64,000 nt of DNA from positions 1,714,501 through 1,778,500 of the forward strand of contig CALYLW010000039.1 of NCBI GenBank assembly GCA_944989445.1. Direction: 5' to 3'. Positions 35,382 through 48,600 of the stretch are shown here, one piece after another (the stretch's first letter is position 1; every line of letters begins with the position of its first letter). Origin of the DNA: Ampullaceana balthica (lineage: Eukaryota > Mollusca > Gastropoda > Lymnaeidae). The notes beneath the pieces were generated by a model, which searched no databases, was not told the origin of the DNA, and was given only the letters and a program-made list of their open reading frames with translations. The translations under genes and the position numbers were made by a program.

Positions 35382-36528
35382 TCTCTATATATATAAGCCG
35401 CATTTGTTGTCTGTCTGTTCCCTAATAACTCAAGATCCAGACAACCAAATAACGTGAAATTTGGTACACGTACACAAAATTATACCGGAAAGGTTATTAA
35501 ACAGGTTTCGTTCCATATATATAAGATACTGGGGCCCGGGGGCCCAAAATGTAGTTTTTCCCTATATGAGCTATATAAAATAAAAATTATTGAAAATTAA
35601 GACGTAAAATAATGACGCAAATTAATAAACATTTTGGTGTCGAGATTAACAAGAAGGCGATTATCGCCATAAAATAATTTTTTTTGTTGTTGTTGCTTTG
35701 TTGTTGTTGCTTTTGTTGTTGTAGTTGTTGTTTTGTTGTTGTTGCTTTGTTGTTGTTGCTGTTGTTGTTGTAGTTGTTGTTTTGTTGTTGTTTTGTTATT
35801 GATGTTTTTGTTGTTGTTTTGTTTTTGTTGTTGTTGCTGTTGTTGTTTTTGTTGTTGTTGCTGTTGTTGTTGCTGTTGCTGCTTTTGTGTTGTTTTTGCT
35901 GTTGTTGTCCACATCCCTTGCCCTGCGACGACAATGTCCTTCATGTTGTTGTTGCTTTGTTGTTGTTGGTGTTGTATTTGTTGTTTTGTTGTTGTTGCTT
36001 TGTTGTTGTTGCTGTTGTTGTTGTAGTTGTTGTTTTGTTGTTGTTTTGTTATTGATGTTTTGTTGTTGTTTTGTTTTTGTTGTTGTTGCTGTTGTTGTTT
36101 TTGTTGTTCTTGCTGTTGTTGTTGCTGTTGCTGCTTTTGTGTTGTTTTTGCTGTTGTTGTCCACATCCCTTGCCCTGCGACGACAATGTCCTTCATGTTG
36201 TTGTTGCTTTGTTGTTGTTGGTGTTGTATTTGTTGTTTTGTTGTTGTTGCTTTGTTGTTGTTGCTGTTGTTGTTGTAGTTGTTGTTTTGTTGTTGTTGTT
36301 GTAGTTGTTGTTTTGTTGTTGTTTTGTTTTGTTGTTGTTTTTGTTGTTGTTTTGTTTTTGTTGTTTTGTTGTTGTTTTTGTTGTTTTTGTTGTTGTTTTG
36401 TTGTTGTTGTTTTGTTGTTTTTGTTGTTTTTGTTGTTGTTTTGTTTTTGTTGTTTTTGTTGTTTTTGTTGTTTTTGTTTTGTTGCTGTTGTTGTTAAACC
36501 CGGGCGGGAGCCGGGTACTTGCCCCTAG
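35382..36528 (+). mobile_element. Helitron family C, copy 1 of a head-to-tail pair
   Basis: Starts TCTCTATATATATAAGCCGC after A. Ends with hairpin CCCGG-GCGGGAG-CCGGG, TACTTGCCC and CTAG. The interior is about 800 bp of TTG/GTT trinucleotide repeat (CAA/CAG sense on minus) broken by repeats of a CCACATCCCTTGCCCTGCGA segment. Long Cys/Val- or Gln/Asn-rich frames here are repeat artefacts. Confidence 0.9.
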
Positions 36529-37605
36529 TCTCTATATATATAAGCCGCATTTGTTGTCTGTCTGTTCCCTAATAACTCAAGATCCAGACAACCAAATAAC
36601 ATGAAATTTGGTACACGTACACAAAATTATACCGGAAAGGTTATTAAACAGGTTTCGTTCCATATATATAAGATACTGGGGCCCGGGGGCCCAAAATGTA
36701 GTTTTTCCCTATATGAGCTATATAAAATAAAAATTATTGAAAATTAAGACGTAAAATAATGACGCAAATTAATAAACATTTCGGTGTCGAGATTAACAAG
36801 AAGGCGATTATCGCCATAAAATAATTTTTTTTGTTGTTGTTGCTTTGTTGTTGTTGCTTTTGTTGTTGTAGTTGTTGTTTTGTTGTTGTTGCTTTGTTGT
36901 TGTTGCTGTTGTTGTTGTAGTTGTTGTTTTGTTGTTGTTTTGTTGTTGATGTTTTTGTTGTTGTTTTGTTTTTGTTGCTGTTGCTGTTGTTGTTTTTGTT
37001 GTTGTTGCTGTTGTTGTTGCTGTTGTTGCTTTTGTGTTGTTTTTGCTGTTGTTGTTGTTGTTGTCCACATCAAGGCGATTATCGCCATAAAATAATTTTT
37101 TTTGTTGTTGTTGCTTTGTTGTTGTTGCTGTTGTTGTTGTAGTTGTTGTTTTGTTGTTGTTTTGTTGTTGATGTTTTTGTTGTTGTTTTGTTTTTGTTGT
37201 TGTTGCTGTTGTTGTTTTTGTTGTTGTTGCTGTTGTTGTTGCTGTTGTTGCTTTTGTGTTGTTTTTGCTGTTGTTGTTGTTGTCCACATCCATTGCACTG
37301 CGACGACATTGTCCTTCATATTGTTGTTGCTTTGTTGTTGTTGCTGTTGTATTTGTTGTTTTGTTGTTGTTGCTTTGTTGTTGTTTTGTTGTTGTTGTTG
37401 TAGTTGTTGTTTTGTTGTTGTTTTGTTTTTGTTTTGTTGTTGTTTTTGTTGTTGTTTTGTTTTTGTTGTTTGTTGTTGTTTTTGTTGTTGTTTTGTTTTT
37501 GTTGTTTTGTTGTTTTTGTTGTTTTTGTTGTTGTTTTGTTTTTGTTGTTTTTGTTTTGTTGCTGTTGTTGTTAAACCCGGGCGGGAGCCGGGTACTTGCC
37601 CCTAG
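36529..37605 (+). mobile_element. Helitron family C, copy 2, directly joined to copy 1
   Basis: Begins TCTCTATATATATAAGCCGC at the base after the CTAG of copy 1 and ends CTAG before T. The first 300 bp are near-identical to copy 1. The trinucleotide section differs in length and contains an internal duplication (AAGGCGATTATCGCCAT at about 36800 and 37072). Confidence 0.9.
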
Positions 37606-38215
37606 TTAATAATATTAGAGATTAATATTATGAATAGTTTCTAGCTCAAAATATCGCACCACTTGGCACCATGACTGACTCGGGTGCGTGTCTTCACGTC
37701 ATATTTCAAGAAAAGTACAAAGATAATTTTTGATATAAATATTTCCTTGAACATGTACTAATAATATTCCACTAAGCAACATCTTATAATCTCAACAGTA
37801 AATTTAAGGGACCGCACACGTGATGACCAAGATGAGCCGAATGAAAGTTAAATAAGTTATACACTGGATTTACCGGTATAAACTTGATCAGGTTCTCTAA
37901 CTCTAAATCACAAAAGTAGAAAGTGAGACTTGAACTGAGATTTATATTTGAATAAAAATTTAAAAAACCACCAAGATGTTTGTGAAATGTGGACCTAAAA
38001 TAAGTCTCTAGTTAAATGAGAAATATAGGAAAGAATTAATAAGTAAATGTTCTATGAGGAATACGTTAGTGGTTTATTTTTAATAAACTCACTTTTAGTT
38101 GATTTTTTAAAACTTCAAAGTTGAGACTTGATGGTAACTTCCCCTGTAAATATTGTTCAAGCGCCCCCCCCCCATCTTTAAAATTTATTTTGGCTTTATT
38201 ATGGCAATGTGTTCA
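37606..38215. other. No gene or repeat recognised
   Basis: AT-rich intergenic sequence between the Helitron pair and the 24-bp array. Confidence 0.45.
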
Positions 38216-38447
38216 AACGAATAGCCGCATATACTAATTTTAGCATTACATTATTTACTAGTTTTGACATTTCATTATTTACTAGTTTTAGCATTACATT
38301 ATTTACTAGCTTTAACATTACATTATTAACTAGTTTCGACATTTCATTATTTACTAGTTTCAGCACTACATTATTTACTAGTTTTAGCATTACATTATTT
38401 ACCAGTTTTGGCATTACATTATTTACCAGTTTTGGCATTACATTCAA
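38216..38447. repeat. 24-bp minisatellite, about 9 copies
   Basis: Unit ACATTATTTACTAGTTTTAG plus CATT, with variants CTAGCTTT, CTAGTTTC and CCAGTTTT. About 1.2 kb upstream of the tetraspanin A start. Confidence 0.92.
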
Positions 38448-38904
38448 GTTTTTAAAATTCTAATATCAGAACAGTTTTAAATTAAAAAACTGAATGACAA
38501 CCTTGTTGGTTAAATTTAAACTTTAAAATGTATATAACTAAATATATTAAGAATATATTTCAGTGTTTCTCAATGCGTGATACAAATAGCCACATAATGT
38601 ACACTGCCTTGTTCCAAGAAAAATTTCTACAATAAAGTGATATGTAAAAAAGGATTTAAACAAATTCTACAAATATATGATTTAAAATGATGAAATATGT
38701 GCATGGCTGGAGGACATGGATAGGGCAATCATGTAAATAAAAAAATGCAATTAATTTTTTGGGGCGAAATGGTCCCTTTATTCCAGCGTGCCACTGGCTG
38801 CAGCTTTTGGTGGGACACTGGTCAAAGGTTGACATGTTATTTGTGTTTACGATATTCCAAAAGTCTTAGAACACAAGTCGTACGAAAGTTGACCCATCAA
38901 CTTT

Positions 38905-39430
38905 GTCACAGTCAATAATGTTTGTTTTTTGTCACAGTCAACAATGTTTGTTTTTGTCACAGTCAACAATGTTTGTTTTTGTCACAGTCCACAATGTTTG
39001 TTTTTGTCACAGTCAACAATGTTTGTTTTTGTCACAGTCAACAATGTTTGTTTTTGTCACAGTCAACAATGTTTGTTTTTGTCACAGTCAACAATGTTTG
39101 TTTTTGTCACGGTCCACAATGTTTGTTTTTGTCACAGTCCACAATGTTTTTTTTGTCACAGTCAAAAATGTTTGTTTTTGTCACATTCAACAATGTTTGT
39201 TTTTGTCACAGTCCACAATGTTTGTTTTTGTCACAGTCCACAATGTTTGTTTTTGTCACAGTCAACAATGTTTGTTTTTGTCACAGTCCACAATGTTTGT
39301 TTTTGTCACAGTCCACAATGTTTGTTTTTGTCACAGTCAACAATGTTTGTTTTTGTCACAGTCCACAATGTTTGTTTTTGACACAGTCAACAATTTTCGT
39401 TTTTGTCACGGTCAACAATGTTTGTTTGTT
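38905..39430. repeat. 25-bp minisatellite upstream of tetraspanin A, about 21 copies
   Basis: Unit GTCACAGTCAACAATGTTTG plus TTTTT, with CAAC/CCAC variants. The array ends 230 bp before the tetraspanin A ATG. Each AACAATG unit fits the SOX consensus, and the adjacent TGTTTGTTT resembles a forkhead site. Regulatory use is inference. Confidence 0.93.
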
Positions 39431-39660
39431 TTATTTCACAGGATGAGATGATATTCGGGCAAACATGATGATAGCTAGTCGAATATTCAGAAAGACACTG
39501 TCTCAAAAGTTCCTGCACGTGGTGCAGAATAGGAAAGCTTTCTGGCGACGCGTTTAAACACCGGGACGACACACAACACATAGACTCGAATTTTAACGGA
39601 GTTGATCGATTCTCGATTAAGTGGATAGAAGGTGACTCGACGATTTGAACACTGACAGAC

Positions 39661-42600
39661 ATGCTGACTTGTATAATCAGAGTGGGCTACTCTTTGCTGT
39701 GTATCATGTTGTTGGTAAGTGTGACGTTACACAACAAATCAGCGCCCTCCCTCTCTCATTCCATCCACCCACAATCTCTGTTAGTATGTAGTGTGTTATA
39801 TATAGAAGGGTTGACAACCAAGGCTACTACACCTGGTGTGTTGGTGCTCACTCTTTCGCATTGTCTCCATTCGTGTAATCCATTTATGAATTAAATTTTT
39901 ACAGGGTGGTGGAAATGGTCCATTAAAGGTGATTTAAGGGAAATTCCCCCCCCCCTCTTAACATACATCTATCAACCACTTCTTTACACTTCCCTGAGAC
40001 CGTGTTTGCTTACTCTCCTCTGTGTCAGGTGTCTGGCATTTGCCTTCTGGTCATGTACTACGCCAGCCTCAATGTCCTCGGGGTCATTCTCAGGGTCAAC
40101 TTCGACTTTGACCTCAGGAAGCCATCTAACCTCGTTCCGATTTGGTTTGAAATTCCAGGCAAGTTGCACGTCACACAACACATTTACACGTCACACAACA
40201 CGTTTACACGTTACACAACACGTTTACACGTCAAACAACACGTTTACACGTCACACAACACGTTTACACGTCAAACAACACGTTTACACGTCACACAACA
40301 CATTTACACGTCACACAACAAGTTTACAAGCACACAACACATTTACAAGTCACACAACACGTTTACAAGCACACAACACATTTACACGTCACACAACATG
40401 TTTACAAGCACACAACACGTTTACACGTCACACAACACGTTTACAAGTACACAACACATTTACACATCACACAACACGTTTACACGTCACACAACACATT
40501 TACACATCACACAACACGTTTACAAGCACACAACACATTTACACATCATACAACACGTTTACAAGCACACAACACATTTACACGTCAAACAACACTTTTA
40601 CAAGCACACAACACATTTATACATCACACAACACGTTTACACGTCAGACAACACATTTACACATCACACAACACGTTTACAAGCACACAACACGTTTACA
40701 AGCACACAACACATTAAAAAGAAACATACTACATAATAACAAACGCTCATCACAATAACAAGCACACAACACAATAACAAACACAAAACACAATAACAAA
40801 CACACAACACAATAACAAGCACATAACACAATAACAAGCACAGTATACAATAATAAGCAGACTACACAATTACACGCATACTACACAATAACAAGCACAT
40901 AACCACAATAAAAAAATAGACTAATCTATCACGACCAAACATCAACCACACAACTGACTGTACACACAAACACACGCCATTGATGACATTGTTTCCAATT
41001 AAAGATGACATCAGCCAAACACAACTGACTGCACACACAAACACACGCCATTGGTGACATTGATGACATTGTTTCCAACTAAAGATGACATCAACTATGG
41101 TAACTGGACCACATCTCTCAGCATAGCGTCACTGTGTCTGTTTATTGTGCCACTTCTGCAAGGATTCGTCGGGTCTTTCCTCATTTGTTACCCCAAGATC
41201 TGGCTGGCTGTGATGGTAAGTTATTTGTTACAAGATCTTGCTGGCTGTGATGGTAAGTTGTTTGTTACAAGATCAGGCTGTGATGGTAAGTTATTTGTTA
41301 CAAGATCAGGCTGTTATGGTAAGTTATTTGTTACAAGATCTTGCTGGCTGTGATGGTTAGTTGTTTGTTACAAGATCTGGCTGGCTGTGATGGTAAGTTG
41401 TTTGTTACAAGATCAGGCTGTGATGGTAAGTTATTTGTTACAAGATCAGGCTGTTATGGTAAGTTATTTGTTACAAGATCTTGCTGGCTGTGATGGTAAG
41501 TTGTTTGTTACAAGATCAGGCTGTGATGGTTAGTTGTTTGTTACAAGATCTGGCTGGCTGTGATGGTAAGTTGTTTGTTACCACAAGATTCGGTTTGCTG
41601 TGATTATTTGCTGTTTATAAATTTCTTTTGGAAAATCCAAAATAGTAATAAATCGAAAATAAAACTTGCATAACAACTTTGACTGCTTTACTTACACAAT
41701 TACACAAGTCTCATCACCATTTAAAATCAACATTAATAAAGCGAATTCTATCTTTCACAGAAAATATTGCAAGTAAGAAAGCTAAACTAAAAAAAAATTT
41801 TTTGGTTCTGAATGGAATCTTCCAATATTGTTTACCTGCGTGCTTATAGCCAACACACAACACATTTACAAGCACACAACACATTTAAAAAAAACAACAA
41901 AAACTGCAAATTGTTCAAACTGCATGCGTCTCAACATTGAGCATCATTTTTGTGTGTAATAAATCATTGCAAAGTTAATGTAAATAAATTAGATTTTTGT
42001 AAAAAATATAAATTCCAACATTAATTTGTAATGTATTATAAGACACCAGTTACTGTTGTCGTTACCCCCCCCTCCCCCACAGGTGGCGTTCTGCGGCTTG
42101 ATTGGCCTTGTCGTGCAGTCCGTGTTCTTTGCCCAGTTGATTGACACGACCAGCTACGTGAGTCTTGGCCACATTCGATGTTTCATTGATGACATATTAG
42201 CAGTATCGTACTCTAATAATACCCTTTAGCAGTATCGTACTCTAATAATACCCTTTAGCAGTATCGTACTCTAATAATACCCTTTAGCAGTATCGTACTC
42301 TAATAATACCCTTTATCAGTATCGTACTCTAATAATACCCTTTAGCAGTATCGTACTCTAATAATACCCTTTAGCAGTATCGTACTCTAATAATACCCTT
42401 TAGCAGTATCGTACTCTAATAATACCCTTTAGCAGTATCGTACTCTAATAATACCCTTTAGCAGTATCGTACTCTAATAATACCCTTTAGCAGTATCGTA
42501 CTCTAATAATACCCTTTAGCAGTATCGTACTCTAATAATACCCTTTAGCAGTATCGTACTCTAATAATACCCTTTCATCTGTCCTAATACCGTTTGTACA

Positions 42601-45600
42601 ACCCTAATACTCTTTGCTCTTTCCAGGGGTGTCCAACCGCGGGCCAAACACGACCCGTGCTTCAATTTTAACTGGCCCGTGGCCTCATCTGAAATAATTA
42701 AAAGATTGGCGTATTATTTCTGTAATGACAATATATTTATAATAAAATTCGAAATTTTGTGCTGTTTTGAGTACGTCAAAAATGGCGAAGACCAATAATA
42801 ATAACTAGCTGACCCGCGGCGTAGCATACGCCGCTAATGATTTAGTGACGGGTGAAGACTTCCTGAAAGACACGGTTGTCAAAATGGGGAGGGTTTGGGC
42901 AAACGACTGTGAGTGAATGAAAATAAGGAACTCTAGAGAGACTCGCGGCGTATCACCCGTAAAAAATAACGGAAGTGTTCAGTGGAAATCTATTTATTTT
43001 GAAAAAATGCAATTTTTTAGGGCGCCTACGGCGCCCACCTTTTTCAAAATCCCAACTAACTTGTCCTTGTTTGATCAATACGAAATATTAAACTTTCTGA
43101 AATGTACACAAAGTATTTTATAACTTTTTACATTGTTCCCTTTTTACAAAATTAAAATATCAGCGAAAACAATGACGTCATATAATTTTTTTTTACAGCG
43201 CATATTTAATTTGCACACCTTTTGATGCATTGGTGCAGTAATTTGGTGCGCTGCTTTCTAAAATTAGTATCTGTTGAACATACTTGCAGCTTGTCTCGCA
43301 GGGTCCGACCACGAAGATAATAAATAATTATATATATAGAATAATAATAATAATACTAAATTGATAATTTTTATAGCGCTGTATCCCAGCAAGGAGCCGG
43401 GCTCACAGCGCTTTACATGGAGATAATAACATACATATGATAATTGAATAAACATTCTTATCATTATAACCACATACATGACAGTACGTTACACATAAGT
43501 TACGTTAATCATTAAAAAGAAATTTTTACTTGACGTTCAGAGTCTTAAAGATCAAAACAGGGGAACAGATTTATTTGGTTCCCTTAGTTCTGACTTCAAT
43601 AACAGGGGAACAGATTTATTTGGTTCCCTTAGTTCTGACTTCAATAACAGGGGAACATATTTATTTGGTTCCCTTAGTTCTGACTTCAATAACAGGGGAA
43701 CATATTTATTTGGTTCCCTTAGTTCTGACTTCAATAACAGGGGAACATATTTATTTGGTTCCCTTAGTTCTGACTTCAATAACAGGGGAACATATTTATT
43801 TGGTTCCCTTAGTTCTGACTTCAATAACAGGGGAACATATTTATTTGGTTCCCTTAGTTCTGACTTCAATAACAGGGGAACATATTTATTTGGTTCCCTT
43901 AGTTCTGACTTCAATAACAGGGGAACATATTTATTTGGTTCCCTTAGTTCTGACTTCAATAACAGGGGAACATATTTATTTGGTTCCCTTAGTTCTGACT
44001 TCAATAACAGGGGAACAGATTTATTTGGTTCCCTTAGTTCTGACTTCAATAACAGGGGAACAGATTTATTTGGTTCCCTTAGTTCTGACTTCAATAACAG
44101 GGGAACAGATTTATTTGGTTCCCTTAGTTCTGACTTCAATAACAGGGGAACATATTTATTTGGTTCCCTTAGTTCTGACTTCAATAACAGGGGAACAGAT
44201 TTATTTGGTTCCCTTAGTTCTGACTTCAATAACAGGGGAACAGATTTATTTGGTTCCCTTAGTTCTGACTTCAATAACAGGGGAACATATTTATTTGGTT
44301 CCCTTAGTTCTGACTTCAATAACAGGGGAACATATTTATTTGGTTCCCTTAGTTCTGACTTCAATAACAGGGGAACATATTTATTTGGTTCCCTTAGTTC
44401 TGACTTCAATAACAGGGGAACATATTTATTTGGTTCCCTTAGTTCTGACTTCAATAACAGGGGAACATATTTATTTGGTTCCCTTAGTTCTGACTTCAAT
44501 AACAGGGGAACATATTTATTTGGTTCCCTTAGTTCTGACTTCAATAACAGGGGAACATATTTATTTGGTTCCCTTAGTTCTGACTTCAATAACAGGGGAA
44601 CATATTTATTTGGTTCCCTTAGTTCTGACTTCAATAACAGGGGAACAGATTTATTTGGTTCCCTTAGTTCTGACTTCAATAACAGGGGAACAGATTTATT
44701 TGGTTCCCTTAGTTCTGACTTCAATAACAGGGGAACAGATTTATTTGGTTCCCTTAGTTCTGACTTCAATAACATTAAATAACCATGTAAATCTCTGGAA
44801 TTATTACTTATTGTGCCCCTGACCTGAATGGTGAGCACAGTGGAGTTGCAACCCTTGTCTGTAAAAAAAACTCAGCGAAGAGGGTGGCAAAGCTTTCAAT
44901 TGTCACCATTCATCAACAAGTTCTTTGTACCAAACATATTAGATTTCATTAAGCCTGTGATCAACTATAAACTCTATTCGCTCTAAATCCCTGTTTCACC
45001 GCCAGTTTCAGCAGTTTCTTCTTGACATCCAGGAAAACAACGAAGATGTTGTGTATCACAATGATGTAACAGGGCTCAGTCGGGGGACGGCACTTCTGCT
45101 TTTCTACTTACTTAAATAACAAACGGGGCTATTCATGGTGGAAAATAAGGGAAAAACCAATTCCAGAACTATCTGCATCATGCTTGGCTGGCAGATTTTG
45201 GATTTTTATTTGAAGTGACAAGACATCTAAACCTTCTTAAAACAAATCTTCAAGTGCACAATTCAGTGGTAAGTCAAGTATATTCACATATCGACGTCTC
45301 TGGTAAAAAGATGGAAATTTTTCAAAGGCAACCGTCCCAAATGCAGCCTAATACGTCACACATGTTCCCCCAACTGCAGGAAATCATGACAAGTTTTGCA
45401 GAAAGAAACTTCAATGAGCAAAAGCAGAGGTATTTTGCACAAATTAAATACCTGGCTGATGAATTTCAAGGCCTTTTCAGGAGTTTGCATATATTGAAAA
45501 GGAAATCATGATTTTTTCTTCACCTATATCAATGTAACATGATGGTGCTACAGGACACCTGCAGCTGCTACTGGACCTATTAAAGTGTGATGCTAAATGT

Positions 45601-48600
45601 GCTCCAGGACACCTGCAACTGCTACTGGACCTATTACAGTGTGATGCTAAATGTGCTCCAGGACACCTGCTTAAGTTACTGGACCTATTACAGTGTGATG
45701 CTAAAAGTCGAAACAGAAAACAACATCTTTTTCTCGTTCACTTTCACCGTCAGCTGCATAAAGACGGATTCCAAGAGATTCGAACATTTGCTAAGAAAAT
45801 GCTCAGAATGATTGACTAAACATGTGTGAGAAGAAAGTATGAATTATTAAAAAACCTTGTAAGGACGAGACTAAGTCATTCTCAACTGCGTGATATCATA
45901 CGCATCAAAACTAGTAACATTGACTTTGACCTCGCCTATTTGCTGCAGTCAACATCCCAGTTTCACCAATTATATTAAATTTTTGAAGAAAAAACAACAA
46001 AAAACCCAACTTCCCAACCTGCCATTTTTGTTTATTATCTTTATCCGGGCCCCGAATATCTTTACCTTGTGGAATATGGTCCTCATTGCAAAAGGTTGAG
46101 AACCCCTGCTCTACCCTAAGACCATCTGTACTACCCTAATACTCTTTGCACTATCCCAAAAGCTAAGATGCATGAATTACTTACTCTGACTTTGAACTCG
46201 TATTGGATATCCACAATGACCAATGACGGAGACCGTGTTGTGATAATGGCTGACATGACAGAAGATGACTCATTGACAGAATCTGACTCATTGACAGAAG
46301 CTGACTTATATTGATGACTTTGCAGACTCATCAGTCAGCACTGAGGAAACTCCAAGAAGTCATAGACAGAAATTATCAAGTCATGCCAGGAAACCCACCG
46401 ACAGCTTCCTTCAACGCCATTATGATTATGGTAGGCAAAGGAGCAGTGTTACAATGTATGATTATGGGTAGGCAGGGCCGTGGTGTTGCAATGTGTGTAT
46501 GATTATTAGGGGACAGCCGAATATCCGGAATGCCGGATATCCTGACCAAATATCGGGATTTTTGACACTATCTGGATTCGGCAAATACCCTATGGCAGAT
46601 CCGAATAGTATCCGGATATCAATGTAATAAAGAATTTTTAAAATTAAATTAAATTAATACTAATTACTTTATAAACAAATACATAAAAAGTATTAAAAAT
46701 TAAAAAAAAACAACAACCAGAAATCACTACATTTAACAAGAATTTTCTTCAACAACACAAAGTTTAACCGGAATTTACTAACTAGTAACTATTTTATTTA
46801 CTCATGTCATTTAATTATTTTCATTGTTATAGCTGATATATTAATTTTATGTTAAAAAATGATAATTTTATGTTAAAAAATAATTTTATGTTTATTTGTA
46901 ATTATTAGTTTATACTATAAACTATATAGTTAAACAGAGCCTTGGAAACTGGGACAGGCTGAGAGTTGGCTTTCGTTTTTAATTTCTTTTCATCGACTAG
47001 TACGTTGACAGTAGTCAATCTTTCAATACTTTCAATTCAGTATTCAAATTTAAACATTTTAGTTATATGATATAAGTTATATCATTGTAATAATTTTATA
47101 TTCATTGTTTTTTTTTCCCGTTGAACTTTAAATGGCAGTTGCAATTCTGATTTGATTTGCGAACTTAAAAATTAAAAATGTTGCTTGTCTTACGTGTTAT
47201 ATCTTATTCAGTCTTATAATTTTAAAACTCTAGTCTATTGTGAATATAATAATTATACAAAATAAGTTAAGTAACAAATTAAGTTATACATTAAATTATT
47301 AATATATAACAAATATAAACAAATTAACAGCGTTGATCCATTCAAATCATTCAAATCTACTCAAAATATAGTAAAAGAATCAATTTCAATACGAGAAAAA
47401 TATATTAAGTTAAAAAGTTTACAAGTATAGATATTACTTTACTACATAAGATAACAAACTAAGTTAAATAACAGCATATTAAACTTAAATTGTCTGAATA
47501 AAAGAACAGTTTTATTATGGCTCTAGGTCACGACTTCTTGTACATCACACTACACACTCAGTACAACACTGTTCGCTTGGTACACACTACACAGTTCGTT
47601 GAACTTCTTCAAGTTCGTTCATTCAATTCATTGTAAAATGTTCATCGTTGACTTTGACAATGTAACAACGTCGATAGCAGATACTCTTCATTTGTAGGAT
47701 AATAAATATTTTAATAAATAGTATGAAATACTTGATATGAAGTAGTAAAGTACACCCTATTAGCTCTTACACTTAAATGTGGAGATATCCGGATCCAGAA
47801 TCCGGATTCGGCAAATATTAGGGCCAAACTATCCGGATTCGGAAAATAGTAAAAAACCGTATCCGCTGATCCCTAATGATTATGGTAGGCAAGGGATTAT
47901 TATGTTAAGCAAGGTAACTGCCTTAGATCACCCCATTTATACTGATAGGCAACACTGTTCCATCTAAAGTTCGTTGGTCCGAGTGCATAGTTGCCCAGCA
48001 TCCATTTTTGGTGCATTATTTGAAAAAATTTGCTGCGCGGTAATTATAAAACTGCGCAGATTAAATGGAACATTGGTAGGAAATTGCGCTGTTTTAAAAC
48101 ATATTTACAATTGTTATTATTATTGTGTCATTATGGTCTTTTTATAATTCATTGAATAATTTGTAAACACGATAGACATTTAGCGCCTGAAAACGCCTGT
48201 CAATGCCTGTCAACGCCTGTCAATGCCTGTCAATGCTTGTCTCTCGCTTTAACATTAACCTGGTGTCTTTTCCCCGTTTTTGAGGGTCCCTCATCGCTAC
48301 CGGAAGTAACATTTATTTGAATTTCATTGCAGGGAGAATGCTGCGGCCTCAACGGACCCGGCGACTTCGCTAAAGCTTCTCTCAACGTCACGTTTAAACC
48401 GGGGGTCAACCCTTACCAGAATGTGACGATTCCACGGTGGATAAGTGATAAATACCACATACCGTACATCAACACCACCTTCAAGGCTAATCTAAAAGTA
48501 AGTCAGTGATGAATACCACATACCGTACATCAACACCACCTTCAAGGCTAATCTAAAAGTAAGTCAGTGATGAATACCACATACCGTACATCAACACCAC

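Larger units (their letters stand above)
42624..46108 (+). mobile_element. hAT (Charlie-like) transposon, decayed, in tetraspanin A intron 4
   Basis: Starts CAGGGGTGTCCAACC and ends GTTGAGAACCCCTG, the end pattern of Charlie-like hAT elements. Flanks CTCTTTCC and CTCTACCC are an imperfect 8-bp duplication. Inside are transposase remnants (44830-45815), a nested Helitron A, a LINE tail and a 45-bp minisatellite. Confidence 0.78.

Noticed and set aside
35587..37609. Cys/Val/Leu-rich plus frames and Gln/Asn/Thr-rich minus frames
   Set aside because: Trinucleotide repeat inside Helitron family C; all six frames are partly open.
38903..39451. Frames repeating CFCHSQQCLFLSQSTMFV
   Set aside because: 25-bp array read in three frames; no start context, no domain.
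40002..40758. 244- and 250-aa Thr/His-rich frames
   Set aside because: Only the first part (40029-40158) is real exon 2; the rest is the intronic 20-bp array.
43530..44838. Open frames of about 430 codons on both strands
   Set aside because: They are produced by a stop-free 45-bp unit (15 codons) and lie inside a decayed transposon; open on both strands at once, which real genes rarely are.
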